A stretch of 32,698 nucleotides of DNA from an uncultured Pseudomonadota bacterium (GTDB lineage Bacteria; Pseudomonadota; Gammaproteobacteria; Burkholderiales; Burkholderiaceae). The stretch is taken from assembly GCA_946480245.1 (NCBI GenBank), contig CAMLIZ010000043.1, positions 1 to 32,698 of the forward strand, read 5' to 3'. The notes beneath the pieces are model-generated. The model was not told the DNA's origin and did not search any database. It saw nothing but the letters and a program-made list of their open reading frames with translations. This document shows, one piece after another, positions 8,575 through 16,604 of this stretch (position 1 is the first letter of the stretch; each line of letters opens with the position of its first letter). The position numbers and the translations under genes were made by a program.

Positions 8575-9040
8575 GGCTGCCGTCGCCGAACCTCGACGCC
8601 TGCGCTTCGTCCGCCGGCCGTCACCTGTGTTGGTCGAGCATCGCCCGCTCTACAAGATCACGCAGTTGCTTCTAATTCTCCAGATGTCGTCTCGCGGCGG
8701 GAAGTCGACGTTGCCGCGCTTGCACTTGTTCAATTGGGCGCTGAAGAGCACTGACCGGATTCAGAAACTGCTCGAGGCTGCAAAGGCCAAGGTGCTGCAT
8801 ATGACGGCATGGGGGTTCGACCCCGCCCTCGCTATCGCCATTCGGTTTGCAGTGGCGGAGAACATGGTCGAAGCCACTTCGACCGGATATCAGTTGACGG
8901 ATAAGGGCCGCGACTTCATCACCGAGGTGCTGAAGGATGCCGATGCCTTCGCACCGGAGCGTAAGCTTCTGATGCAGATCGGCAAGGACATCACCGCGGG
9001 AATGGTTGACAAAGTTGCGAAGGGATGGGAAGCGGCATGA
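8567..9040 (+). CDS. ABC-three-component system middle component (LmuC-like, winged helix)
   Basis: A 157-residue protein between effector and ATPase genes. The core RPLYKITQLLLILQMSSRGG, followed by LPRLHLFNWALKS and later YQLTDKGRDFITEVL, matches the pattern of small middle components of ABC-3C systems: two helices, then a winged-helix LTDKG wing. In such systems the small subunit bridges the SMC-like ATPase and the effector. ATG 8567 lies inside the last codons of the effector gene (8-bp overlap) and its TGA overlaps the ATPase ATG (ATGA at 9037-9040), so the three products are probably made in a fixed ratio. It could also act as an operon autoregulator because of the winged helix, but that is speculation. 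Confidence 0.75.
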   Translation: MTEAAVAEPRRLRFVRRPSPVLVEHRPLYKITQLLLILQMSSRGGKSTLPRLHLFNWALKSTDRIQKLLEAAKAKVLHMTAWGFDPALAIAIRFAVAENMVEATSTGYQLTDKGRDFITEVLKDADAFAPERKLLMQIGKDITAGMVDKVAKGWEAA

Positions 9041-11106
9041 AGATCAGGGCCGTAACGCTAAGGATCACCACAGCTCAAGGGGAGTTCGGTTTCAAGTTTG
9101 AATTCAGCCGAGGCTTGACCGTCATTCGGGGTAGCAACTCGAGCGGCAAGAGCACGCTCTACAACACCCTCATCTACGGCTTGGGAATGGAAGAACTCAT
9201 CGGCGGCAAGGGCGAGAAGGTGCTGCCCTACGCGGTCAAGGAATACTTCATCCAAGGCGAAAGCCGCGTCACGGTGGAGAGTTCCGAGGTCCTTGTCGAG
9301 TTGGAGAACGCCTCGGGCGCCAGCGTCACCCTGCGTCGGGCAATCCGCGACAACGTGCGTCAGTCCAAACTAGTCGAGGTTTTCGATGGCGCCCATCTCA
9401 CGAAGGGCACCGAGCTTGGGACGCCACGGCCGACCTACCTCTTTGACCCCGGAAGCGCGCAGAAGCAGGAGGGGTATTTCCAGTTCCTCGAACGCTTCAT
9501 GGGCTATCAACTGCCTCAAGTCCCATCGACGAACGGAGGAATGGCCAAGCTGTATCTGCAGACGATCTTCGCCGCGCTCGCCGTCGAGCAGAAGCGCGGG
9601 TGGACTGACTACATCGCCAATATCCCATTCTTCGGTATTCGTGACGCGCGCATCAGGGTCACCGAGTTCCTGTTGGGCCTGGGAGTCTTCGAGCGTCAAG
9701 CAAAGCGAGCGGCGCTCGACGCCGACTCCATGGCGATTGACTCGGACTGGCGCGCGGCCTACGGCTCTCTGCGTCAGGCCGCTACCGCAAACGGCATCGT
9801 CATTGAGGGACTGCCCGCCACGCCGGTCTCACTTTTCGACCCCGCGACTGTCGTGCTCGTGAAGTCCGATGGCAAGACCAAAACCTCTCTACTGGACCAA
9901 GTCAGCAAACTTCGTGCTGAACACAGTTCACTCGGTGCGAAAGCTGAAGCGTATGGAAAGGCTTCCGGTGCAGAGGCTCTTCAAGAGTTGGAGGTGGCAT
10001 CCTCCGAACTTCAGCGGCTCAGCGTCCTGCATGAGCGCGCCACTACGAATCTGACGCTACAAAGGGCTTCGCTGGATGACCTTCGCCTCCTGTTGGCCGA
10101 AACCAGTGAAGACTTGGAACGGAACAAGACGGCTCTGAAACTGCGGAATCTCGGCGCGCAAATGGAGGTCGAGATTGCAACGGACCATTGCCCAACCTGC
10201 CACCAAGCAGTCGATGACACCCTTTTGTTTGGCATCGTGACGGGTCCGCAGATGGACCTGAACACTAACATCGACTACCTCGACAGTCAGCGGAGGATGC
10301 TGCAGAACCAGATTAACGGGGCGCTCGAAGAGATTCGTCAATCTGAGATTGCTGTCGCCGACGTAGCAACTCGCCTGGCCGCAACCCATGATTACCGCAA
10401 CTCGCTGCGTGGCGACGTGAGCACCGGCGTAGCGGAGTCTCGCGCCATCGTCCGCCGGCAAATTCAGATCGAGCTTGAACTGTCGAACTTGCAGGCATTC
10501 AACACGCAGGCGGCGACTCTAGTGGTTGCTCTCGGCGAGATTGCCGACCGAATGGCCAAGAACCAAGCCGATAGGCGAGCGCTTCCTAAGGAGGCCTACA
10601 GCGATGCCGACTTGTCAAGAATCTCGCTCTTCGAGAAGAACTTTCGAAGCAACGCCAGCTCGTTCGGCTATGAGAGCGCGGAGATTGCCGACATCCGCAT
10701 CGGTCTGGACACGTTGACACCCATCCTCTCAGAACTCGAGCTGCGCGAGATTCTTCGCCCGGAGGTAAAGCCGAAGGCACAGACCAGCCTCACCGCGGAT
10801 TCCAGCGCAAGCGACTTCGTCCGTCTCATCTGGAGCTACCTGCTGGCCCTGTATCAGACGTCTGCGACACGCGGGTTTGAAGGCCAGCATCCTGGGCTCC
10901 TGCTGATGGACGAGCCCGGTCAGCATTCGATGCGTTCAGCCAGTCAGCGCGCGCTGCTTCAACTGCTGATCGCTCAGCGCGGTCTTCAAGCGATCGTTGC
11001 CGCGTCGTTCGATGAGAACGAGTCGGTTTTCAAGGAGGCAACCAGTGGCCTGGAGTTCCAGCTCATACACTGGGAAGGCAAGGTCATACAGCCCCTGGCC
11101 TCGTGA
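9037..11106 (+). CDS. SMC/Rad50-like ABC ATPase of an ABC-3C / Lamassu-type defence system (LmuB-like)
   Basis: A 689-residue coiled-coil ATPase. Walker A is GSNSSGKST with K38; Walker B is LLLMDEP with D625 and E626, followed by a GQHSM D-loop. Between them, about residues 240-540 are helical coiled-coil arms with a Rad50-type zinc-hook motif C385-P-T-C388 at mid-length. The canonical LSGGQ signature is replaced by a degenerate SSASDFVR segment, as expected for this clade. Such proteins sense foreign or abnormal DNA ends and release or activate the effector. ATG 9037 gives the ATGA overlap with the middle-component gene; an in-frame ATG at 9025 would add four residues. Length fits LmuB-like rather than full SbcC proteins (about 1000 aa). 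Confidence 0.85.
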   Translation: MKIRAVTLRITTAQGEFGFKFEFSRGLTVIRGSNSSGKSTLYNTLIYGLGMEELIGGKGEKVLPYAVKEYFIQGESRVTVESSEVLVELENASGASVTLRRAIRDNVRQSKLVEVFDGAHLTKGTELGTPRPTYLFDPGSAQKQEGYFQFLERFMGYQLPQVPSTNGGMAKLYLQTIFAALAVEQKRGWTDYIANIPFFGIRDARIRVTEFLLGLGVFERQAKRAALDADSMAIDSDWRAAYGSLRQAATANGIVIEGLPATPVSLFDPATVVLVKSDGKTKTSLLDQVSKLRAEHSSLGAKAEAYGKASGAEALQELEVASSELQRLSVLHERATTNLTLQRASLDDLRLLLAETSEDLERNKTALKLRNLGAQMEVEIATDHCPTCHQAVDDTLLFGIVTGPQMDLNTNIDYLDSQRRMLQNQINGALEEIRQSEIAVADVATRLAATHDYRNSLRGDVSTGVAESRAIVRRQIQIELELSNLQAFNTQAATLVVALGEIADRMAKNQADRRALPKEAYSDADLSRISLFEKNFRSNASSFGYESAEIADIRIGLDTLTPILSELELREILRPEVKPKAQTSLTADSSASDFVRLIWSYLLALYQTSATRGFEGQHPGLLLMDEPGQHSMRSASQRALLQLLIAQRGLQAIVAASFDENESVFKEATSGLEFQLIHWEGKVIQPLAS

Positions 11107-11152
11107 ACAGAATGAATTCGGCCAGGCAACGCAGCCGATTGAGCCATCGTTG

Positions 11153-11497
11153 TTAAGACGCTTTGTCGGCGGCGACGTCCAGTGCTCGCCGAGTGCTGAA
11201 GTCGATGCTGGTCCCGTCGGTACGCACAACGAAGAAGCATGACGTATTACCGGGGTGATCCTGGTCCTTGCGCCGCTCAAAGTGCGAAACGCCGACCCCC
11301 GCTTTAGTCGGCTGGCCCGCATCAAGTACAGAGTCGTAGACGCCCAGCAGGGCAGCTAGGTCACCGTGGTCCTCGGGATCGGAAACTCTCGAACCGTCCC
11401 GGTATCTTGCAAGCATTGCCTTGAAGTGAGCGACGGCGTCGCCCTTCTTGGACCAGGAGCGCCCGTTTGAAAGTCGAATTGTCTTTGCTTTCCCCAT
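11153..11497 (-). CDS. DUF3223 (DeCL-like) domain protein
   Basis: A 114-residue protein that is almost entirely one domain. The pattern F/W-S-K-K-x-D-A-x-x-H-F, then D-x-x-D-L-x-x-L-L, K-A-G-V-G-V-x-H-F, and finally C-F-F-V-V-R-T-D-G-T-S-I-D-F-S matches DUF3223, known from bacterial stand-alone proteins and from plant DeCL and RNA polymerase IV/V tails. ATG 11497 has GGAGG four bases upstream and is preferred to the longer frame from 11746. It converges on the defence operon with 46 bp between stop codons and shares its lower GC, so it probably belongs to the same transferred segment. The biochemical role in bacteria is unknown to me; nucleic-acid binding is inference. Confidence 0.7.
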   Translation of the reverse strand: MGKAKTIRLSNGRSWSKKGDAVAHFKAMLARYRDGSRVSDPEDHGDLAALLGVYDSVLDAGQPTKAGVGVSHFERRKDQDHPGNTSCFFVVRTDGTSIDFSTRRALDVAADKAS

Positions 11498-11900
11498 GGC
11501 ACCTCCGCGGAGACCGATTGCCTGCCGTGTCGCCTCTCCCGCCATCTGCACATCTCGGATGTCCTGCAAAACGCGCCTAAGCACAGACATCGTCGAGGCT
11601 TGAAAAGAGCAAGGCGCCACGGCCTCGACGTCCTGAGCTGACTTCGATCGACGCAGGACTCGATTTGGCTCGGGCGAGATGTGCAGTGTGACGCAAGAGA
11701 CTAGCGCCCCACTGACCTGCAATCGTGAAAGAGCGGGACCAATCAACAGATCAGTGCCCGCTCATCGAGAAAGCGGACGTTCGGCCATGGAGCGTCGAAC
11801 GACTCCGACCAGTCTGAAGCAGCGCCCCACTCCGCGAGGCGCGTGGCATCAAGCGCCCGACACCCGGCGCCCACGTGTCCTCAGACTCGATCCGCTACGT
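11498..11900. other. gene-free right boundary of the transferred segment
   Basis: About 400 bases with no supported gene. An open frame continues upstream of the DUF3223 start on the minus strand to 11746, but it has no ribosome-binding site and no family-like sequence. A plus-strand frame at 11679-12071 runs into the antisense of the EthD gene and is rejected. Composition changes back to the native high-GC pattern by about 11800. No inverted repeats or target-site duplication were found by eye. Confidence 0.5.
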
Positions 11901-12227
11901 TCAACGATCCGACCGCTCGACGACGATCTCGCTGAGCTGGACCACCGGCACGATGTCGGTGTAGTTGGCGATGTCGCCGCGGATCTCGGCGCTGTGCTCC
12001 TGGCTGGCGGCCAGGTAGGCTTCGGCCGAATCACAGATGAATGCGCACATCGCCACGAAGGCGGGCGGTGAACCGGGGGCTCGGCCGGCCAGGCCTTTCT
12101 CGACGGTGTAGTAGGCGCAGGCATTGCCCAGCCGGGCCTTCACCATCGGCATGTGCCGGTCGCGGTAGTAGGCGTGGTCGAAGCGCGCGCCTTCGGTGTA
12201 CGGGTACATCACGGTGACTTTGATCAT
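11901..12227 (-). CDS. EthD family protein
   Basis: A 108-residue ferredoxin-like alpha/beta-barrel protein. The N-terminus MIKVTVMYPYTEGARFDHAYYRDRHMP shows the EthD signature: a beta strand with Y-P, then F-D-x-x-Y-Y-x-x-x-H-M-P-M-V. Family members are dimeric. The founding member supports a cytochrome P450 in ethyl tert-butyl ether degradation, and most others are of unknown role. No P450 or oxygenase lies nearby here, so the specific ETBE role is not supported. ATG 12227 is used; the upstream Shine-Dalgarno is weak. A small conserved gene ends 34 bp upstream on the same strand, so the two may be co-transcribed. Confidence 0.85.
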   Translation of the reverse strand: MIKVTVMYPYTEGARFDHAYYRDRHMPMVKARLGNACAYYTVEKGLAGRAPGSPPAFVAMCAFICDSAEAYLAASQEHSAEIRGDIANYTDIVPVVQLSEIVVERSDR

Positions 12228-12261
12228 GTGGTTCTCGTTGCTCCCGTCAGGCCTCGCCTTG

Positions 12262-12468
12262 CTACGGATTCAGTTGCAGCAACGGCGGCTGCGACAGGTC
12301 AGCGTCGAAGCCCATCAGCGCGCTCGCCAGCTCCAGCTTGCGCCACAGCGACGGCGGCATCGCGAGGATGCCTTCGGGCGTTCGCGCCTTTGCCACCCAC
12401 GCTCGCGCTTCGGCGTGCTGCAGCGGCGTGAGGAGCTTGCGCTCCAACATTTCGTCCAAGGTCTGCAT
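12262..12468 (-). CDS. small conserved protein of unknown function
   Basis: A 68-residue protein (begins MQTLDEMLERKLLTPLQHAEARAWVAKA) that I do not assign to a named family. It is soluble, helical at the N-terminus and proline-containing in the middle (MPPSLWRKLELA). ATG 12468 has GGGAGG nine bases upstream, which supports a real gene; the longer frame from 12573 crosses a hairpin and is unlikely to be translated. A TATAAG hexamer lies about 55 bases upstream on the coding strand, but no good -35 was seen. Its position just upstream of the EthD gene suggests joint transcription. Confidence 0.6.
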   Translation of the reverse strand: MQTLDEMLERKLLTPLQHAEARAWVAKARTPEGILAMPPSLWRKLELASALMGFDADLSQPPLLQLNP

Positions 12469-12551
12469 GGCGTCGCCCCTCCCAGGCGTTGGGGCGGCGG
12501 TTGTGCGGCCCTCGCTCCTTATAGCAAGAAGCACGGGAGATGCCTGCGCGC

Positions 12552-12571
12552 GCCGCAGGCCCACCTGCGGC
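12552..12571. terminator. perfect 8-bp hairpin downstream of the DUF2269 gene
   Basis: GCCGCAGG (12552-12559) and CCTGCGGC (12564-12571) pair perfectly around a 4-base loop, about 55 bases past the DUF2269 stop on the minus strand. No T tract follows on either strand, so it may slow or process transcripts rather than act as a full intrinsic terminator. Confidence 0.4.
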
Positions 12572-12625
12572 ACGCTGCACGGCCGGTGCTTGTGCGCGCC
12601 CCAGCTGCGCCGACCACCGATCCCC

Positions 12626-13096
12626 TTACAGCGTTGGCTTCACCACCATCAGGAAGTACACCACGAGCATGGCCGCGAACGCCGGGTAGCCCAGGCCCTC
12701 CCACCATCGTGAACAGCGCCAGTACGCCGCCGGCAGCGGCCGCCCGCCCTCCACCGCTTCGCTTGCCATCGCTGCCATGCGCAGTTGCAGCCACAGCACG
12801 GGCAGCCAGCAGGCACCGGCGAACACGAACAACGCGATCGACGCGGCGAGCCACGGCGTGGTCAACGGATAGCCCGCCATGCGCGCCAGCACCAGCCCGG
12901 TGACCGGCTGCAGCAGCGCCGCCGGCGTGGTGAACCAGGCATCAGCCCGCACCACCAGCCGGCTCACCACGGCCTGCGCAGCCACGCTGCCGCTGCGGTT
13001 GGCAAAGAACATGTAGAAGGCCGTGCCGAAGCCGGTGCCCACCAGCAACACGCTGGACAGGATGTGCAGCCACTTGACCGCAAGGTACGGGTTCAT
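12626..13096 (-). CDS. DUF2269 family integral membrane protein
   Basis: A 156-residue protein with four predicted membrane helices (about residues 10-31, 55-75, 83-108, 137-153). The opening YLAVKWLHILSSVLLVGTGFGTA, with a histidine in the first helix, is the DUF2269 pattern. The function of the family is unknown; the buried histidine recalls haem-binding membrane proteins, but that is inference. ATG 13096 overlaps the stop of the SRPBCC gene (ATGA), so translation is coupled. It is the last gene of a minus-strand operon with the saccharopine-dehydrogenase-like and SRPBCC genes. The longer frame to 13468 is antisense-type noise. Confidence 0.82.
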   Translation of the reverse strand: MNPYLAVKWLHILSSVLLVGTGFGTAFYMFFANRSGSVAAQAVVSRLVVRADAWFTTPAALLQPVTGLVLARMAGYPLTTPWLAASIALFVFAGACWLPVLWLQLRMAAMASEAVEGGRPLPAAYWRCSRWWEGLGYPAFAAMLVVYFLMVVKPTL

Positions 13097-13599
13097 GCTG
13101 CGGTGCCTGTGTGCTGTTCGCACTGCCAACGCGCGATCTCGCTGGCATGCTCCTCCAGAAACCGCTGCAAACGTGCGAAGCGCCGGTGCGTCTGCCAATT
13201 GAAGATGCAGCGAACCGCTGGCTCCATCAGCCAGCGCAACGCGGGTGGGCCGCACTCGAAGGTATAGGTGTAAATCAGCAGCGATCGCTTCGGCCCCGCT
13301 GCACGGTGCTGCATCGATGCCGCCCAGCGCGTGAACGGGAACGACCGACCCAGCATCGCGGCGGCGGCCACGTGGGGCCGGTCGAACGAGACGAAGCGCG
13401 TTTGCATGGCCAACGCGCGCAGCAAACCCCGGCCCTCGTTCTCGGTCACGGCGCCCACGTAGGGACACGGCGCCCCGCCCTGCACACGTGTGGACGAGAC
13501 GAGCGAATCCCAGCGGACGCGCCAGTGGTGGTAGTGGAAAGCGTCGAACACCACGGCTTCGTTGGCCGGCATGGAGAACTCAAACCGCTGGTGTGCCAT
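13093..13599 (-). CDS. SRPBCC (START-like) family protein
   Basis: A 168-residue single-domain protein. It starts with [26 protein letters not shown], a strand-then-helix opening typical of SRPBCC or polyketide-cyclase-like proteins, and ends with a long amphipathic helix ([22 protein letters not shown]). These helix-grip folds bind hydrophobic ligands; the ligand cannot be named. ATG 13599 is preferred to ATG 13608 because GGAGG is about 10 bases from the former and almost touching the latter. It overlaps the end of the upstream reductase gene by 20 bp and the downstream DUF2269 gene by 4 bp, indicating tight co-translation of the three. Confidence 0.72.
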   Translation of the reverse strand: MAHQRFEFSMPANEAVVFDAFHYHHWRVRWDSLVSSTRVQGGAPCPYVGAVTENEGRGLLRALAMQTRFVSFDRPHVAAAAMLGRSFPFTRWAASMQHRAAGPKRSLLIYTYTFECGPPALRWLMEPAVRCIFNWQTHRRFARLQRFLEEHASEIARWQCEQHTGTAA

Positions 13600-14707
13600 C
13601 GCCCGCATTCCTCCCGATCGTGTCAGTCACCATGCCCCAGCGCGCGAACTCGGGCTCGAAGTCGGCCAGCGCCAGCAGCCCCATGCAGGGCATTGCGCCG
13701 GGCGGAGGCGCATTGCCGCGCGCGATGCGGCGCGCCAGCAGGATGGCGGCCATGCACGGGATCTCGGGGCCGTGGTCGTTGTCGGCAGCGATGTGCCATT
13801 CGCGCTGCGCGGGCTGGCCGCCGGCGTCGGCGCCAGCCACGCTGACCACCATGCCGCCGAGGGCCGAGCCGAGGCGGTCGAATGCCTTCGCACTGCCGTT
13901 CAGCAGCCGGGCCAGCCGTGCCGGCTCGGCCAGCAGGCCGCGGCACCGCAGCCAGGCGATGAACGCGAACGCGCGCTGCGCCAGGCCCACCTCCAGCGCG
14001 GCACGGAACATCACGCGTTGCGTGACGGCGTAGCGCGGCGGAAACAGCGCGAGGTCGGGGATGTCGCACAACGCGCCCAGCCGCGGGCGCAGTCGCGCAA
14101 AGTGCACGCGCTGCGGATGTGCCCAGCCGGGCTGCAGTTGCCAGCGGCCGGCCTCCCACACCTCGATCGGTGCACCGCAGTAGCTGAGCACTGCGCGCAT
14201 GGTGGCCTCGCCGCGCGGCGCGGTCTGCGCGGGCGCAATGCAGATGTCGATGCTGTCGATGCGCCGCCAGCCGCGGCACAGTGCGTCGACCACCGCCGAC
14301 GACAACGCCGGCACCGTGCTGGCGCCGCTGATGGCGCAGCGGCCTGCGGCCACGAAGCGCGTGTTCATCGCGGCGGCAAAGTCGCACACGAAGCGGCGGC
14401 CGTCGGCCAGGTCGATGTAGTGCGCGCCGGCCTCGGCCGCAGCCTGCGCCACCTGGTAGCCCTGCGCCTGGAAGGGCCCGGCGGTATGGATCAGCAGCTG
14501 CACGCCGAGCCGCTTCAATGGGACGGCCAGGTCACTGCGGCCGGCATCCAGTGCCACGCCTTGCGCGCCGGGCAACTCGGCGGCCAGCGCCTGTGCACGC
14601 TGACGGTCGCGCCCGCCTACCAACAGCTCGATCGCGGGCTGGCCCGCAAGCGCACGGCAGATGCGCGCGCCGAAATTGCCGTAGCCGCCCAGCACCAGGG
14701 TTCTCAT
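13580..14707 (-). CDS. saccharopine dehydrogenase-like NAD(P)-binding oxidoreductase
   Basis: A 375-residue protein. Residues 1-30 form a Rossmann nucleotide-binding start ([19 protein letters not shown], a G-x-x-G-x-x-G loop), followed by [13 protein letters not shown] and [17 protein letters not shown], which match the saccharopine dehydrogenase NADP-binding domain and its trans-acting enoyl-reductase-like relatives. The C-terminal half is specific and has no motif I can tie to a substrate. It is therefore not evidence of lysine metabolism. ATG 14707 has GAGGAGG eight bases upstream. It is the first gene of a three-gene operon with SRPBCC and DUF2269 members and is divergent from the histidine kinase gene across 81 bp. 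Confidence 0.82.
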   Translation of the reverse strand: MRTLVLGGYGNFGARICRALAGQPAIELLVGGRDRQRAQALAAELPGAQGVALDAGRSDLAVPLKRLGVQLLIHTAGPFQAQGYQVAQAAAEAGAHYIDLADGRRFVCDFAAAMNTRFVAAGRCAISGASTVPALSSAVVDALCRGWRRIDSIDICIAPAQTAPRGEATMRAVLSYCGAPIEVWEAGRWQLQPGWAHPQRVHFARLRPRLGALCDIPDLALFPPRYAVTQRVMFRAALEVGLAQRAFAFIAWLRCRGLLAEPARLARLLNGSAKAFDRLGSALGGMVVSVAGADAGGQPAQREWHIAADNDHGPEIPCMAAILLARRIARGNAPPPGAMPCMGLLALADFEPEFARWGMVTDTIGRNAGDGTPAV

Positions 14708-14788
14708 CAGGTGGCCTCCTCGCCGGGCGTGATTCTGCAGCGGCAGCCCCGCTCGTTTCATCAAGTAACGCTATGCTGTTCGCCAACC

Positions 14789-16570
14789 ATGAGCAGTCCC
14801 ACGCGCTTCGATCTCGCCACCTCCCGGGAGCTGCTGCGGCTGGCCTTGCACAACGCGCAGCGCAGCGTGCTGCTGCAGCTGGCCGCGGTGGTGGTCATCG
14901 TGTGGAGCGGGGTGGAGGTGGGCCAGGTCGCGGTGGCCGTGCTGGTGGCAGCGCTCGGCTTGGCGGTGGCGGGCTCGCGGTGGTGGCTGGCGCGGCGCTT
15001 CTCGCGCGCCGCCATGCTGGACGCCCGGGCCATCCGCAAGGCCACCAACTACCTCAATGCCAATGCGCTGCTGGCGGGGGCCATGTGGGTGGTGGCCACC
15101 TTGGGCATCTACACGCACCTGACGGGCCCGCTGGCCACCGCCTACCTGATCTTCGCGTGCGGCTCGGTGTCGATCGCGGCGCTGTTCATGTCGCTGATCG
15201 AGCGTTCGTTCGAGCTGCTCGCGGTGCCGCAGCTCGGCTCGGTGGTGCTCGTGAGCGTGCTGCCCGGCCCCGTGCAGTCGCCGGTGCTCGGCCTGCTCGT
15301 GCTGCTGTTCGGGTGGACCATGCTGCAGGCCGCGCGCCACACCTCGCGCACCACGCGCCGCGCCATCCGGCACGGGCTGGAGGTGGATGCCGCCAACGAG
15401 GCGCTGCAGCAGGCCAAGGAGGCGGCCGAGGCGGCCAACATTGCCAAGTCGCAGTTCCTGGCCACCATGAGCCACGAGATCCGCACACCGATGAACGGGG
15501 TGCTGGGCTCGCTGGAGCTGCTGCGCACCTCGCCGCTGGCGCCCGAGCAGCTGGACCTGGTGCGCACGGCGGCCTCGTCGGGGCGCTCGCTGATGGCCAT
15601 CCTCAACGACGTGCTCGACCACTCCAAGCTCGAGGCCGGCAAGCTGGAGCTGGCCCAGGTGCCGATCTCGCTGCGCAGCGTGGTCACCTCGGTGGCCACG
15701 CTGTTCCGCGGCAATGCCGCGGCCAAGGGCCTGCGCCTGGTGGTGGACCTGCACCCCGACGTGCCCGATCGCGTGCTGGGCGACGCGCAGCGCCTGAAGC
15801 AGGTGCTGCTCAACCTGGTGGGCAACGCCATCAAGTTCACCGACGCCGGCGAGGTGGGGCTCACGGTGTGCGCCGGCCGGCAGGTGGAGCCGGGCAACAC
15901 CGCGGTGCGCTTCAGCGTGCACGACACCGGCGTGGGCATCGAGCCGGCACAGCTGCCGCTGCTGTTCATGCCCTTCACGCAGGGCAGCAACAGCAGCCGG
16001 CGCCACCAGGGCGGCACCGGCCTGGGTTTGGCGATCAGCCAGCGCATCGTGCAGGCCATGGGCGGACGCATCCGCGTGCGCAGCGCACCGGGCACGGGCT
16101 CGATCTTCGAATTCGAGCTGGTGCTGGCGCTCGACGACGAGCCCACCGTCCCGGTGGCCACCGACAGCGCGATGGGCGAGCTGGCGCCGCTGGAGCGCAA
16201 CACCTGCCGCGTGCTGCTGGTCGAAGACAACCCGGTGAACCAGATGATCGGCGCGCAGATGCTGCAGCGCCTTGGCGCCCGCGTGGAGGTGGCCAACCAC
16301 GGCCAGGAGGCGCTGGACAAGCTGGGCCGCGACCGCTTCGACCTGGTGCTGATGGACTGCCAGATGCCGGTGCTCGACGGCTACGAGGCCACGCGCCTGA
16401 TCCGCGAGCGCGAGCAGCGCTCGTTCAGCCCGCGCGTGCCGATCGTGGCCATCACCGCGGAAACCTTCGACACCGACATGCGCCGCGCGCGCGAGGCCGG
16501 CATGGACGGGCACCTCGCCAAGCCCTACACGCTGGGCGGCCTGCAGGCCATCCTCGACGCGTGGGTCTAG
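14789..16570 (+). CDS. membrane hybrid histidine kinase with C-terminal receiver domain
   Basis: A 593-residue hybrid sensor kinase. The N-terminal ~185 residues contain about five or six membrane helices and no obvious periplasmic domain, so the ligand is probably membrane-soluble. A coiled linker (200-220) leads to HisKA with phospho-accepting H229 in [10 protein letters not shown]. The ATPase domain has the N box at N347, G1 at D379-x-G-x-G and G2 at GGTGLGLA near residue 409. The receiver domain (474-593) has acceptor D523 in [11 protein letters not shown] and conserved K578. No HPt domain is fused and no output regulator lies adjacent. It converges on the RpfF-like gene with 34 bp between stops, resembling the placement of RpfC by RpfF in xanthomonads, but the sensor region was not recognised as RpfC. 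Confidence 0.9.
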   Translation: MSSPTRFDLATSRELLRLALHNAQRSVLLQLAAVVVIVWSGVEVGQVAVAVLVAALGLAVAGSRWWLARRFSRAAMLDARAIRKATNYLNANALLAGAMWVVATLGIYTHLTGPLATAYLIFACGSVSIAALFMSLIERSFELLAVPQLGSVVLVSVLPGPVQSPVLGLLVLLFGWTMLQAARHTSRTTRRAIRHGLEVDAANEALQQAKEAAEAANIAKSQFLATMSHEIRTPMNGVLGSLELLRTSPLAPEQLDLVRTAASSGRSLMAILNDVLDHSKLEAGKLELAQVPISLRSVVTSVATLFRGNAAAKGLRLVVDLHPDVPDRVLGDAQRLKQVLLNLVGNAIKFTDAGEVGLTVCAGRQVEPGNTAVRFSVHDTGVGIEPAQLPLLFMPFTQGSNSSRRHQGGTGLGLAISQRIVQAMGGRIRVRSAPGTGSIFEFELVLALDDEPTVPVATDSAMGELAPLERNTCRVLLVEDNPVNQMIGAQMLQRLGARVEVANHGQEALDKLGRDRFDLVLMDCQMPVLDGYEATRLIREREQRSFSPRVPIVAITAETFDTDMRRAREAGMDGHLAKPYTLGGLQAILDAWV

Positions 16571-16604
16571 CCGAGGGCTGCGGGGCTGCAGGGCAAGCGC
16601 CCGG

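Noticed and set aside
11766..11783. AAAGCGGACGTTCGG-like sequence as a possible dispersed repeat or transposon remnant
   Set aside because: Only one copy in the window; cannot be judged without the rest of the genome.
11679..12071. 130-codon plus-strand frame at the right island edge
   Set aside because: Runs antisense through most of the EthD gene and has no recognisable domain.
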